DNA from: JADJNY01 sp046349615
Lineage (GTDB): Bacteria; Planctomycetota; UBA1135; GCA-002686595
Length of the DNA stretch: 64,000 nt
NCBI GenBank assembly: GCA_046349615.1
Contig: JAXMBZ010000002.1
Coordinates: forward strand, 434,001 to 498,000
Reading direction: 5' to 3'
Shown here: positions 1 through 8,399 of the stretch, piece by piece
Position numbering within the stretch: position 1 is the stretch's first letter
Layout: each line of letters opens with the position of its first letter
Position numbers and translations under genes: made by a program
The notes under the pieces: generated by a model
What the model was told of the DNA's origin: nothing
What the model saw: the letters and a program-made list of their open reading frames with translations, nothing else
The model's database searches: none

Positions 1-789
1 GACGAACTTCGCCGCGACGATCGTGTGCGAGCGCACCGGTTGGACGAGCAGCGTCTCGATCGTGCCGCCCTCGCGCTCGCCGGCGAACGCGGAGAGCGCG
101 GCGTACGCTCCGCCCGACAGGAGGACGATCACCGCGATCAGCGGCAGGAGGCGTCCGAGCGCGGCGCCGGAGAGGTCTTCGGCGCTCGCGACGTCGACCG
201 GACTCGGCTCGAGTCCCGCGCCCGGATCGCTGCCGAGCACGGCGACGAGGCGCAGGTGCGCGAACTCCGCGTGGACGTCGTCGAGCGCGTTCGCCGTGCG
301 TCGGCGCGCCTCGTTCGAGAGGTCGCGCGTGCTGTCGAAGTACGCGCGCAGTTCGAGCCCCGGCGGCTCGTCGATCGCGATCGCGGCGACGAGCGCGTCG
401 ACTCCGCCCGCGAGGGCGCGGCTCGCGAGCGCCTGCTCGCGCGTCCAAGCTTCGGTCGAACCCTTCGCGAGCTCGGGCTCGAGCTCCTGCAGAGCCGCGG
501 CGTCGCCGTCGACCAGTTCGACCGGCGTCTCCTGCGCGAGGCGCTCGCGCACGCGCGTCGCGGCCTCCGCGGGCGCGCGCGAGAGGTCGAGCGCGAGCGT
601 CACTTGCTTCGCCTCGAGCGTCTCGCGCGACACGCGCTCGAGCCAGCGCTGCCCGAAGAAGAGGAACGGATAGAGCAGCACGGGCAGCACGATCGCCGAG
701 AAGAGCGCGCGGCGGTCGCGGAGGAGCCCGAGGAGCTCGCACCGGAGCACCGCGGCGAACTGCCCGCGCGCTTCGTTCCCAGCCGTCAT
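1..789 (-). CDS. ABC-2 type exporter permease (partial, 3' end outside window)
   Basis: The frame opens at an ATG at 789 and runs off the left edge after 263 codons. After a short cytoplasmic start comes RDRRALF and a first membrane helix (IVLPVLLYPFLFF), then an extracytoplasmic loop of about 170 residues, then a second helix (LLPLIAVIVLLSGGAYAAL) followed by EREGGTIETLL. This is the NatB/ABC-2 permease layout, and it is paralogous to the permease at 1609-2991 (shared RDR...VLP..LYPFLF). Only 4 bases separate it from the ATPase gene upstream, so both are on one transcript. Such exporters move ions, drugs or lipids across the inner membrane; the substrate cannot be read from sequence. Confidence 0.85.
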   Translation of the reverse strand, partial: MTAGNEARGQFAAVLRCELLGLLRDRRALFSAIVLPVLLYPFLFFGQRWLERVSRETLEAKQVTLALDLSRAPAEAATRVRERLAQETPVELVDGDAAALQELEPELAKGSTEAWTREQALASRALAGGVDALVAAIAIDEPPGLELRAYFDSTRDLSNEARRRTANALDDVHAEFAHLRLVAVLGSDPGAGLEPSPVDVASAEDLSGAALGRLLPLIAVIVLLSGGAYAALSAFAGEREGGTIETLLVQPVRSHTIVAAKFV

Positions 790-793
790 CGGG

Positions 794-1612
794 TCACGCG
801 CTCCGTCCGCGCGTCGACTCGTCGACGGGCGCTTCGCCGGCGCGCCGGACGAGCTCCTTGAAGACGTCCTCGAGCCACTGCTTGCCGGTGCGCGCGCGCA
901 GCTCGTCCTTCGTGCCGACGTCGAGGACCCGGCCGTGGTAGATCACGCCGATGCGGTCGCAGAGGCGCTCCGCCTCGGAGAGGACGTGCGTGCTGAAGAG
1001 CACGCAACGGCCGGCGCTGCGCCGCGACTCGACGAAGTCGATCATCGCGGAGCTCGCGAGGATGTCGAGGCCCGTCGTCGGCTCGTCGAGGATCAGGACC
1101 GGCGGGTCGTGCAGCACCGCGCGCGCGATCGAGACCTTCTGCTTCTGGCCCGTGGAGAGCGCTTCGCAGCGGCCGTCCGCGTAGTCGCGCATCGAAAAGG
1201 CGTCGATCAGCTCCTCGACGCGGGCGTCGAGCGCCGCGCCGTCGAGGCCGTGCAGCTTCCCGAAGTAGGCGAGCGTCTCGCGCGGCGAGAGGCGCGGATA
1301 GAGGCCCGTCGAACCGGACAGGAACCCGAGTCGCCGGCGCGCCTCGAGCGGATCCGCGGCGACGTCGACGCCGTCGATGCGCGCGGTGCCCGCGGTCGGC
1401 GCGAGGATCGTCGCGAGCATGCGCAGCGTCGTCGTCTTGCCCGCGCCGTTCGGCCCGAGCAGTCCGAAGATCTCGCCGCGCCGGCAGTCGAGGTCGACGC
1501 CGCGCACGGCCTTCACGACGCCGCGCTTCGGATCGACGAAGCTCTTCTCGAGGCGCACGGCCTCGATCGCGAGCTCCGCGGTGCCGCGCGGCGGGTGCGT
1601 CGTCGCGCTCAT
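794..1612 (-). CDS. ABC exporter ATP-binding protein (NatA-like)
   Basis: A 272-residue ABC ATPase. Walker A is GPNGAGKTTT near residue 55, the signature motif is the variant LSTGQKQKV rather than LSGGQ, Walker B is LILDEPTTGLD, and the switch histidine lies in STHVLSEAE. The protein is single-domain with a short C-terminal extension, as in NatA-type exporter ATPases. Its ATG overlaps the stop of the upstream permease gene by four bases (ATGA), and its stop lies 4 bases before the next permease. It should therefore energise a transporter built from one or both neighbouring permeases at the inner membrane. The substrate is unknown. Confidence 0.93.
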   Translation of the reverse strand: MSATTHPPRGTAELAIEAVRLEKSFVDPKRGVVKAVRGVDLDCRRGEIFGLLGPNGAGKTTTLRMLATILAPTAGTARIDGVDVAADPLEARRRLGFLSGSTGLYPRLSPRETLAYFGKLHGLDGAALDARVEELIDAFSMRDYADGRCEALSTGQKQKVSIARAVLHDPPVLILDEPTTGLDILASSAMIDFVESRRSAGRCVLFSTHVLSEAERLCDRIGVIYHGRVLDVGTKDELRARTGKQWLEDVFKELVRRAGEAPVDESTRGRSA

Positions 1613-2991
1613 CGCCGACCTCCGCGCAGCGCGCCGAGGAGGCCGCCGAGGCCGCGCGCGCGCTCGGGCGCGAAGAGGCTTTCGCGCGAGAGCAGCCGCA
1701 CCGACGCCCACACGGCGGCGAGCGCGCTGACGAACAGCGACGCGGCCGTGATCGCGTACTCGAGGGGCAGGGACTCGCCGTTCAAGAGCGAGCGGAACGC
1801 GAGGACGACGTTGACGACGGGCACGCACGCGAGGCCCGGCGTGAGCTCGAGCCCGGGGATCGCGCCGGCCATCGCGGGGAGGATGAACACCATCTGGACG
1901 GGGCCGAGGAGCGCCTGGCCTTCCTTGAACGTGCGCGCGAACGAGGCGATGCCCACGAGCGCGGCGCTGACGAAGAACGCGAAGAGGAGCGCGAGCGGGG
2001 CGATCGAGGCGAACGCGGCGAGCGGGAGCTCGATCTGCACGTCGCCGCCGTGCGGGAGCATCTGGAGCAAGTGCCCCGCGGAGAGCGCGAGCGCGAACAG
2101 GTTGAGCCCCGTGGCGACGAGCGCGCCGGTGCAGACCGCGAGGATCTTGCCCTGGTGCACCGCCGCGCGCGGGATCGGGAGCAGCAGCGTCGTCTCGGCC
2201 GTGTTGCGCTCGCGCTCCCCGGCGGTGACGTCGACGGCGGGGAAGAACGCGCCGAGCACGCACATCACGACGAGCAGCATCGGCAGCACGAACGACAAGA
2301 GGTACGCGCCCTGGTCCTTCTTCGGCGCGACGTCGCGCGCGACGTCGACGCGGAAGGGCTCGAGCGCTTCCTTCGGCGTGCCCGGCGGCAGGCGCGCGTC
2401 GCGCAGCGACTCGACGAACGCGGGCAACCGGGCCTCGATCCTGCGCCGCGCGAGATCGGAGGCGGTCTGCGTGCTGTCGTAGAAGATCGTCAGCGTCGGC
2501 TCCGTCGCGCCTTCGACCGGCGTCGCGCCCGGCAGGAACACGACGGCGTCCGGGAGCTCGCGTGCTTCGTCTTCGTTCGCGGCGTGCGCGCGCGCGGTCG
2601 CCCACTCGCGCGCCGCGGCTGCGTCGAGCGGCGAACGGACGGGACCCACGCGCACGCGGTCGATCGCGGCGCGGCGCGCGCGGGCCGCGTCGTCGAGCTC
2701 CGCCGCGTCCTTCGCGGGCGGCCGGTTCGCGAGCGCGTCGAGCAGGCCCTCGGGGACGCGCGCGTCCGCGGCGACCGCGACGCCGACGTGGACCTCGGTG
2801 CGTTCGCGCCGTCCCTGCACGAAGAGCGACGCCTGGATCAGGCACCAGAAGAGGAACGGATAGAGCGCGATCGGGAGCACGATCGTGTAGAGCGTCGTCT
2901 GCCGGTCGCGGAACGCGGCGCGCAGCTCCTTCGCGGCGACGAGCAGCGCGGCGCGGCCGGACGTGAGCGGCTCGGGAGCGGCTCCGCTCAT
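1609..2991 (-). CDS. ABC-2 type exporter permease (NatB-like)
   Basis: A 460-residue membrane protein. An N-terminal helix (IVLPIALYPFLFWCLIQ) follows the cytoplasmic motif FRDRQTTLYT. A periplasmic domain of about 190 residues comes next, then the GERERNTAETTLLLPI segment and five or so further helices (for example MLLVVMCVLGAFFPAVDV and LALLFAFFVSAALVGIASF). This is the arrangement of NatB/ABC-2 exporters. The start is the ATG at 2991, which overlaps the M24 peptidase stop by four bases. Together with the ATPase at 794-1612 and the second permease it forms an exporter operon downstream of a secreted peptidase, so export of a peptide or modified product is possible but unproven. Confidence 0.88.
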   Translation of the reverse strand: MSGAAPEPLTSGRAALLVAAKELRAAFRDRQTTLYTIVLPIALYPFLFWCLIQASLFVQGRRERTEVHVGVAVAADARVPEGLLDALANRPPAKDAAELDDAARARRAAIDRVRVGPVRSPLDAAAAREWATARAHAANEDEARELPDAVVFLPGATPVEGATEPTLTIFYDSTQTASDLARRRIEARLPAFVESLRDARLPPGTPKEALEPFRVDVARDVAPKKDQGAYLLSFVLPMLLVVMCVLGAFFPAVDVTAGERERNTAETTLLLPIPRAAVHQGKILAVCTGALVATGLNLFALALSAGHLLQMLPHGGDVQIELPLAAFASIAPLALLFAFFVSAALVGIASFARTFKEGQALLGPVQMVFILPAMAGAIPGLELTPGLACVPVVNVVLAFRSLLNGESLPLEYAITAASLFVSALAAVWASVRLLSRESLFAPERARGLGGLLGALRGGRR

Positions 2992-4379
2992 GCGCCCGCC
3001 GGCGAGCGCGGACCGCTCTGCCACGCGCCGAAGACCTCGGCGCCGTCGCGCGTGACGACGATTTCGTCCTCGATGCGGATGCCGAAGCGCCCGGGGAGGT
3101 AGATCCCGGGCTCGTTCGTCAGCGTCATGCCCGCTTCGAGCGCGACTTCCGACGCACCGTCGAAGTACGGGTCCTCGTGGCCCTCGAGCCCGATGCCGTG
3201 GCCGAGGCGGTGCGTGAACACGCCGAAGCCGCCGGGCCATCCGCGTGCCTCGACGAGCGCGCGTGCCGCGGCGTCGACGTCGCGGCAGCGGACTCCCGGC
3301 CGGATCGCGTCGAACGCCGCGCGCTGCGCGTCGCGCACGTCGCGCCACGCGCGCTCGACGTCCGCGGACGGCGCGCCGAACGGGACCCACGTGCGCGTGA
3401 CGTCGCTCTGGTAGCCGCGCCGCGTCCCGCCGCAGTCGACGAGGAGCACCTCGCCGTCGCCGAGCGCCGTCGTGCCCGCGTCGCCGTGCGGGAGCGCCGC
3501 CGCGGCGCCGACGAGCGGCAGGCTCCACGAGCCGGAGAACCCGAGGCGCTCGTGCGCGACCGCGACGAGCGCGCCGACGTCCGCGCCGAGCAGGCCCGGG
3601 CGGAGCTCGTGCGCGATGCGTTCGAGCGCGCGCTTCGTGAGCTCGCTCGCGCGGCGGAGGAGCGCGAGCTCCTTCTCCTCCTTGCGGCCGCGCAGGAGCA
3701 CGAGCACGTCCGCGCCGGAGACGATCGCGCCCTGCGCGGCGAGCGCCGCGAAGCCCGCGTCCGCGCGCGCGGCTTGCGCGATGCGCTCGACGAAGCCGAA
3801 GCGGAACGAGGGATCGACCGCGAGGCGTTTCACACCGCGCGCGCGCAGCGCCGCGCACAACGGACGCGCCGCGTACTCGTCCTCGCGCCACGTGACGACC
3901 TCGCCGCCCGGGCCGGGCGCGGCGGACGTGCCGTCGATCGACTGGCGCGCCTTCGCTTCCTCGAACGCGGGCACGAGCCAGAACGCCGAGCCGTCGGCGA
4001 GCACGACGAGCGCGAAGAGGCGCTCGGAGCGGCCCCAGGCGACGTTCGCGAGGTAGGTGAGCGTCGGACCGGGCTCGCACACGTACGCGTCGAGCCCGTG
4101 TTCGGCGAGCAGGCGCCCCAGGCGCGCGCGCCGTGCCGCGCGGTCGGCGGCGTCGATCGCGCGCGGTTCGGCGTCGTCGGCGCGGAGGTCGGCCAAGCGT
4201 TCGTGCAGCGCGGCACGAGCGTCGGCGGCGCGCGTCGAACTCGGTTCGGGGCGCGCGCTCGGTGCTCCACGGGCACCCGCGGCGCACGCTCCGAGGAGGA
4301 GGGCCGAGCCCGCGCCGAGCAGGGCGCGGCGGTCCGGCTGGGACGGTTCGGCGGCGGAGGGGATCGAGGGGACGGGCAC
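2988..4379 (-). CDS. M24 family (Xaa-Pro aminopeptidase-like) Tat lipoprotein
   Basis: 463 residues from a GTG. The N-terminus has a twin arginine (DRRALLG) and a lipobox-like LLLGAC, so a Tat-exported lipoprotein is likely. An N-terminal creatinase-like domain (about 60-220) precedes a pita-bread catalytic domain. All dinuclear-metal ligands are visible: the aspartates in LLVDCGG and YQSDVTRTW, the histidine in RLGHGIGLEGHED, and the glutamates in LTNEPGIYLPG and GIRIEDEIVVT. The family cleaves N-terminal residues ahead of proline, or Xaa-Pro dipeptides. It is the first gene of the exporter operon; a TAGGCT box lies 21 bases ahead of the start. Confidence 0.9.
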   Translation of the reverse strand: MPVPSIPSAAEPSQPDRRALLGAGSALLLGACAAGARGAPSARPEPSSTRAADARAALHERLADLRADDAEPRAIDAADRAARRARLGRLLAEHGLDAYVCEPGPTLTYLANVAWGRSERLFALVVLADGSAFWLVPAFEEAKARQSIDGTSAAPGPGGEVVTWREDEYAARPLCAALRARGVKRLAVDPSFRFGFVERIAQAARADAGFAALAAQGAIVSGADVLVLLRGRKEEKELALLRRASELTKRALERIAHELRPGLLGADVGALVAVAHERLGFSGSWSLPLVGAAAALPHGDAGTTALGDGEVLLVDCGGTRRGYQSDVTRTWVPFGAPSADVERAWRDVRDAQRAAFDAIRPGVRCRDVDAAARALVEARGWPGGFGVFTHRLGHGIGLEGHEDPYFDGASEVALEAGMTLTNEPGIYLPGRFGIRIEDEIVVTRDGAEVFGAWQSGPRSPAGA

Positions 4380-4400
4380 GGGCGCTCCGAGCGGGGCCCG

Positions 4401-4429
4401 AGCCTAGCCAGCGGGATCGAGCGCGGGAA
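4401..4429 (-). promoter_or_regulatory. Candidate promoter of the M24/ABC exporter operon
   Basis: On the minus strand TTCCCG (4429-4424), 17 bases, then TAGGCT (4406-4401), 21 bases before the GTG at 4379. The -10 box matches other TAGGNT boxes ahead of genes in this window. Prediction only. Confidence 0.4.
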
Positions 4430-4484
4430 GGCTCGGGGAGCGCCTCAACTCGCCCCGCCGGCCGCACCGATAGGTCACGCCAGC

Positions 4485-5216
4485 ATGTCCTCCCCGGCGA
4501 CCCTCGGACCGAACTCGGCGCCCTCGGCTTCGACCTCGAGCACCGCCGACGCGCCGCTCGAGTCGACCGCTCCCGCCGCTGCGCTCCCGAGCGCGCCCGA
4601 CGTCGCGCGCGCTCCCGGCCTTTCGACGTGGGTTCCGCCCGCGACCGCGGCGAACACGGCGACCGTCGACGCGCCCGTGCGCCGTCTGCCGTCGCCCCGC
4701 CGCGCCGCGCGCTCACCGCGCCTCCTGCGCTCGCTCTGGACGAGCGCGAAGATCGGCGCGGTGCTCTTCCTCGCGTACGGGATGATGTTCAACTTCTCCG
4801 TCGTCCGCGGGAGCTCGATGGCGCCCGGCATCCACGACGGCGATCGCATCCTGGTCGACCACTTGTCCTACGTCTTCGAGGACGTGCAGCGCGGCGACAT
4901 CGTCGTGCTCCAGTACCCGCTCGACCCGAGCCTCGACTACATCAAGCGCGTCATCGGTCTCCCCGGCGATCGCATCGAGATCCACGACGGCGGCGTCTGG
5001 GTGAACGGAGCGCGTGTGTTGGAACCGTACGTCGCCGAGCAGGACGCGCGCGCGCGCCTCGCGGTCACGGTCGAACCCGAGCACTTCTTCGTGCTCGGCG
5101 ACAACCGCCCGCACAGCTCGGATTCGCGCGAATTCGGCCAGGTCCCGCGCCAGAACCTGCGGGGCAAGGTCGAGGTGCGCGTGTGGCCGCCCGAGCGCAT
5201 CGGCGCGCTCGAGTGA
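4485..5216 (+). CDS. lepB: Signal peptidase I
   Basis: 243 residues. A Ser/Ala/Pro-rich cytoplasmic tail of about 85 residues precedes one membrane helix (IGAVLFLAYGMMFNFSVV) and the S26 protease fold. The catalytic serine is in RGSSMAPG and the general-base lysine in YIKRVIGLPGD. The C-terminal box is FFVLGDNRPHSSDSREFG. The enzyme cleaves signal peptides from exported pre-proteins at the outer face of the inner membrane, fitting the many secreted proteins encoded nearby. The first ATG after the divergent intergenic region is used; in-frame sequence upstream runs antisense through the M24 gene. The long low-complexity N-terminus is unusual compared with proteobacterial LepB. Confidence 0.94.
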   Translation: MSSPATLGPNSAPSASTSSTADAPLESTAPAAALPSAPDVARAPGLSTWVPPATAANTATVDAPVRRLPSPRRAARSPRLLRSLWTSAKIGAVLFLAYGMMFNFSVVRGSSMAPGIHDGDRILVDHLSYVFEDVQRGDIVVLQYPLDPSLDYIKRVIGLPGDRIEIHDGGVWVNGARVLEPYVAEQDARARLAVTVEPEHFFVLGDNRPHSSDSREFGQVPRQNLRGKVEVRVWPPERIGALE

Positions 5217-5224
5217 CGAGCGCA

Positions 5225-5254
5225 TTGGACCGCGCGCGACGCGCGCCCTAGCCT
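5225..5254 (+). promoter_or_regulatory. Candidate promoter of the SDR gene (leaderless type)
   Basis: TTGGAC, 18 bases, TAGCCT. The -10 box ends 7 bases before the ATG at 5262, so transcription would start at or next to the start codon. It overlaps the 3' part of the gap after lepB. Prediction only. Confidence 0.45.
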
Positions 5255-5261
5255 CTGCGGC

Positions 5262-5981
5262 ATGTCCGCTCCCGTCTCGCTCGTCACCGGCAGCGCCCGC
5301 GGTCTCGGCCTCGCCGTCGCGCGCGCGCTCGCCCGGCGCGGAGACCGCGTGCACGTCGTGTGGCGTTCGTCCCGCTCGCTCGTGCCCGAACTCGAACGCG
5401 AATTCGGCTCGCGCGTGCACCGCGCGGACCTCGAGGACGCGGCGGCCGCGCGCGCGCTCGTCGACCGCGTCGTCGAGCGCGACGGACGACTCGACCACCT
5501 CGTCCACGCCGTGGGGGAGTACGTCTCGGGCCCGCTCGAGGGCGCGCGCGCGAGTGAACTGCGGCGCATGCTCGCGAGCAACGTGGAGACGGCGTTCCAT
5601 CTGTTCGACGCGGCGCGGCCGCGCCTCCGGACTGCGCGCGGCGACGCCGTGTTCTTCGGGTGCGCGGGCCTCGACACGCTGCGCGCGCGGCGCGAGACGG
5701 CGCTCTACACGGCCGCGAAGAACGCGCTCTTCGTGCTCGCGCGCTCGTGGGCGCTCGAGGAAGCGCCCCACGGGGTGCGCGTGAACCTGGTCTCGCCCGG
5801 CGTCGTGCCGCACGCGCACGCCGCGGAGGACACGCTCGACTCGGAGCGCATCGCCCGCATCCCGCTCGGGCGCCCCGGGACGCCCGACGACGTCGCGTCG
5901 GCCGTGCTGTTCCTCGCCTCGCCCGCGGCCGCGCACGTCACGGGCGTCGACCTGGCCGTCGCCGGCGGCTGGCTCCTCTGA
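5262..5981 (+). CDS. Short-chain dehydrogenase/reductase (SDR)
   Basis: 239 residues with a classical Rossmann fold. The nucleotide motif TGSARGLGLA is near residue 8, a basic WRSSR follows strand 2 (NADPH preference likely), HAVGEY replaces the usual NNAG, and the catalytic pair is YTAAK. PG.V and GRPGTPDDVA near the C-terminus are typical of FabG-like SDRs. The catalytic Ser, normally about 13 residues before Tyr, is not obvious: the region reads FFGCAGLDT, so activity may differ from FabG. It follows lepB by 45 bases, with its own candidate promoter. The substrate is unknown; a ketoreductase or pteridine-reductase-like role is possible. Confidence 0.85.
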   Translation: MSAPVSLVTGSARGLGLAVARALARRGDRVHVVWRSSRSLVPELEREFGSRVHRADLEDAAAARALVDRVVERDGRLDHLVHAVGEYVSGPLEGARASELRRMLASNVETAFHLFDAARPRLRTARGDAVFFGCAGLDTLRARRETALYTAAKNALFVLARSWALEEAPHGVRVNLVSPGVVPHAHAAEDTLDSERIARIPLGRPGTPDDVASAVLFLASPAAAHVTGVDLAVAGGWLL

Positions 5982-6135
5982 GACCACGCGCGGACGCCGC
6001 CGCGGCCAAGGGATTCCTCAAGAAGTCGCAATCTCGTCTCCGAGAAGAGGAGTCGAACGCGCGTTCCCGCCCGGAAGCGCCTTCCAGGTCGTGCTCGACG
6101 GCGCCTCCCTGCGCCGCGCGGGCGGCCGCTCGCGG

Positions 6136-6163
6136 TTGACTTCGCGCCGCGGTCGATCAACCT
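6136..6163 (+). promoter_or_regulatory. Candidate promoter of the degenerate-GGDEF gene
   Basis: TTGACT, 16 bases, CAACCT, about 40 bases ahead of the ATG at 6204. The -35 box is five of six to consensus, the -10 is weak. The rest of the 222-base gap after the SDR gene shows no other feature I can support. Confidence 0.35.
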
Positions 6164-6203
6164 GGGGGGCTCACGCCGCCGGACGGCCGCACCCAGGACC
6201 CCC

Positions 6204-7259
6204 ATGCCCGAGTTCCGCACCTTGCACGCCGGCGACGACCTCCAAGGGCTCTTCAGCCCGCGCGAGGTCGAGGAGCTCATGCGCGTCGAATTCGCGCGCG
6301 CCGGACGCCACAAGTACCCGGTCGTCTGCATGGCGATCGGCGTCGACCGCCTCGTCCAACTCGCCGACCTCTACGGGTACGAATCGAAGGAGGAGGTCCT
6401 GCGCGCCGTCGTGTCGGTGCTGCGCGCCGAGACGCGCGACTCGGACTTCCTCTGCCTGCGCCAGGACGACCGCCTCGTCGCGCTCTTCCCGCACACGGCG
6501 CCGGAGCTCGGTGCGTTCCTCGCGAAGAAGCTCCTCGCCGCGATCAAGAAGCAGCGCTTCGAGCGCGACGGCCGTCAGCTCCGCGTGACGCTGTCGATCG
6601 GCGTCGCGCACAATCGCCACGAGAAGGCGATCAGCTTCGAGACGCTCGTGCGCGTCGCGGAGGAAGGGCTCTCCGTCGCCGACCAGGGCGGCGGCGATCG
6701 CTACGTCGAGACCGAGCTCTACCAGCTCTTCGAGAAGAAGCGCAAGCAGGAGGAGCTCGCGAAGGAGCGCAAGGAGCTCTTCGACGGGCTCCTCGCGGCG
6801 ATTCCCCGGGCTGCGGTGCAACCCGTCGCGGCGCCCGTCGCGGGAGACAAGCTCGGCGAGACGTTGCTCGAGATCCTGAAGTCGCTCGGGATCTCCGTCA
6901 GCTCCTTCGAGGACCTCGACAAAGACGTCATCGCCGCCGCGATCTCGAAGATGGCGGACGCGAAGGCGAGCGCGAAGTCCGGCGAGGTCGACGAGGCGAA
7001 GCGCACGATCGACATGCTCGAGCGGCGCATCGGCAAGCTCTCGCACGCGCTCGGCGTGACGGAGGAGGAGCTGAAGCGCATCGCCGCGATGAAGAACGTC
7101 GAGCTCGGCGAGGCGTCGATCTACCGCACGGTGCAGGGCCTTTCCGACGACTCGAAGGACAAGGAACGCAAGCGGGAGATGATGAAGGACATCTTCCACG
7201 CGAACTTCGAGCTCAAGAAGCGCCTGTCCGGCCACGGCGACGGTCCGAAGCCCGCGTGA
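6204..7259 (+). CDS. Degenerate GGDEF-domain protein
   Basis: 351 residues, soluble, no membrane segment. Residues about 20-175 match the GGDEF fold (an FSPREVEELMRVEFARA helix, LRAETRDSDF, and LRVTLSIGVAHN before the last helix). However, the GG(D/E)EF loop reads RQDDRLVALF, so a working diguanylate cyclase is unlikely; a c-di-GMP/GTP sensor or scaffold role fits better. The C-terminal half is highly charged and helical, with coiled-coil potential (EKKRKQEELAKERKELF) and a second helical segment with heptads. It precedes the MamK-like actin gene by 99 bases in the same direction; a functional link is an inference from position only. Confidence 0.8.
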   Translation: MPEFRTLHAGDDLQGLFSPREVEELMRVEFARAGRHKYPVVCMAIGVDRLVQLADLYGYESKEEVLRAVVSVLRAETRDSDFLCLRQDDRLVALFPHTAPELGAFLAKKLLAAIKKQRFERDGRQLRVTLSIGVAHNRHEKAISFETLVRVAEEGLSVADQGGGDRYVETELYQLFEKKRKQEELAKERKELFDGLLAAIPRAAVQPVAAPVAGDKLGETLLEILKSLGISVSSFEDLDKDVIAAAISKMADAKASAKSGEVDEAKRTIDMLERRIGKLSHALGVTEEELKRIAAMKNVELGEASIYRTVQGLSDDSKDKERKREMMKDIFHANFELKKRLSGHGDGPKPA

Positions 7260-7284
7260 GCGCCGCGCTCCGCACGAGGGCGAG

Positions 7285-7313
7285 CTGACAAAGAACGCGC
7301 TCGGCGCCAACAT
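7285..7313 (+). promoter_or_regulatory. Candidate promoter of the MamK-like actin gene
   Basis: CTGACA, 17 bases, CAACAT, about 45 bases ahead of the ATG at 7359. The -35 is five of six to consensus. Prediction only; the gene may also be read from the GGDEF gene upstream. Confidence 0.35.
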
Positions 7314-7358
7314 GGAGCCCGTTTCCTTCGGAGGCCTCCGGCCTCGGAGCGGCAACCC

Positions 7359-8399
7359 ATGGCGGACACAGAAGCGAAGAAGGACCACGGCGTCCTCTAC
7401 CTCGGCATCGACCTCGGCACCTCGCGCACCTCGGTCGCCGCGAGCAACGGCATCCGCGCGACCGTCCTGTCGTACGTCGGCTACCCGAAGGACGTCGTCG
7501 CGAAGAAGCTCCTGCAGAAGGACGTGCTCTTCGGCGAGGAGGCGCTCGAGAAGCGGCTCGCGCTGCGCCTCTACCGCCCGCTCGCGCACGGCGTGATCCA
7601 GGGCGACGGCAAGGACGCCGAGACGCTCAAAGCCGCGCAGGATCTGATCGCCGAGATCCTCCGCCGCGCGAAGCCGCGTTCGGACGAGCTCGTCTACGCC
7701 GTGATCGGCGCGCCCGCGCAGGCGTCGATCCAGAACAAGCAGGCGATCCTCGACGCCGCGAGGAAGTCGGTCGACTCCGTGATGCTGTGCTCGGAGCCGT
7801 TCAGCGTTGCGTACGGGCAGGACATGCTCGACGATGTGCTCGTGATCGACATCGGCGCGGGCACGACGGACCTGTGCCGCATGCACGGGACGATGCCCGA
7901 GGACTCGGACCAGATCACCAACACCTACGCGGGCGACTTCGTCGACGACGAGCTCGCGAAGGAGATCAAGAAGGTCGCGCCGGAAGCGCAGTTCACCAAG
8001 GAGATGGTGAAGGCGATCAAGGAGAAGCACAGCTCCGTGATGGAGCGCATGGAGCCCGTGATCGTCGAGCTCCCCGTGAAGGGCAAGCCGACGCCGATCG
8101 ACCTCACCGAAGGGATGCGCGCCGCGTGCAAGCGGATCGTGCCGCCGATCGTCGAGGGTCTGACGAAGCTGATCGGGACGTTCGATCCGGAGTTCCAACA
8201 GCGGCTCAAGAACCGCGTGCTGCTCGCGGGCGGCGGCAGCCAGATCAAGGGGCTCGACGTCGCGATCGAAGCCGCGATGAAGGAACACCTCGGCGGCGGC
8301 AAGGTGATGCGCGTCGAGGAACCGGTGTACGGCGGCGCGAACGGCGCGCTCAAGATCGCGCACGACATGCCGGCGGAGTACTGGGAGAAGCTCAAGTGA
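7359..8399 (+). CDS. MamK-like bacterial actin
   Basis: 346 residues of the actin/HSP70 ATPase fold. Phosphate-1 is LGIDLGTSRTS (residues 15-25), phosphate-2 is IDIGAGTTDL (163-172), and the adenosine loop is LLAGGGSQIKG (288-298). Recalled MamK sequences share the same order of less common blocks: VGYPKDV, YRPL..GVI, AVIG.PA.AS, SEPF.V.YG, AG..VD..L, a GA.G.L.IA stretch and a terminal PA.YW. E146 (in SEPF) and D164 are 18 residues apart, as are the MamK ATPase residues E143 and D161. MamK forms dynamic filaments that position magnetosomes. No magnetosome gene is visible here, so a different cargo is likely. The DinB-like gene overlaps its stop. Confidence 0.9.
   Translation: MADTEAKKDHGVLYLGIDLGTSRTSVAASNGIRATVLSYVGYPKDVVAKKLLQKDVLFGEEALEKRLALRLYRPLAHGVIQGDGKDAETLKAAQDLIAEILRRAKPRSDELVYAVIGAPAQASIQNKQAILDAARKSVDSVMLCSEPFSVAYGQDMLDDVLVIDIGAGTTDLCRMHGTMPEDSDQITNTYAGDFVDDELAKEIKKVAPEAQFTKEMVKAIKEKHSSVMERMEPVIVELPVKGKPTPIDLTEGMRAACKRIVPPIVEGLTKLIGTFDPEFQQRLKNRVLLAGGGSQIKGLDVAIEAAMKEHLGGGKVMRVEEPVYGGANGALKIAHDMPAEYWEKLK

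Noticed and set aside
23..861. Plus-strand open frames over the left-edge permease
   Set aside because: They are shadows of the minus-strand permease gene, whose membrane helices and ABC-2 motifs are clear.
3177..4484. Upstream extension of signal peptidase I
   Set aside because: It is antisense through the M24 gene and composed of Arg/Ala-rich shadow sequence.
1609..4716. Minus-strand frame joining the permease with upstream sequence
   Set aside because: Upstream of 2991 it is a shadow of the M24 gene; the ATG overlap at 2991 is the natural start.
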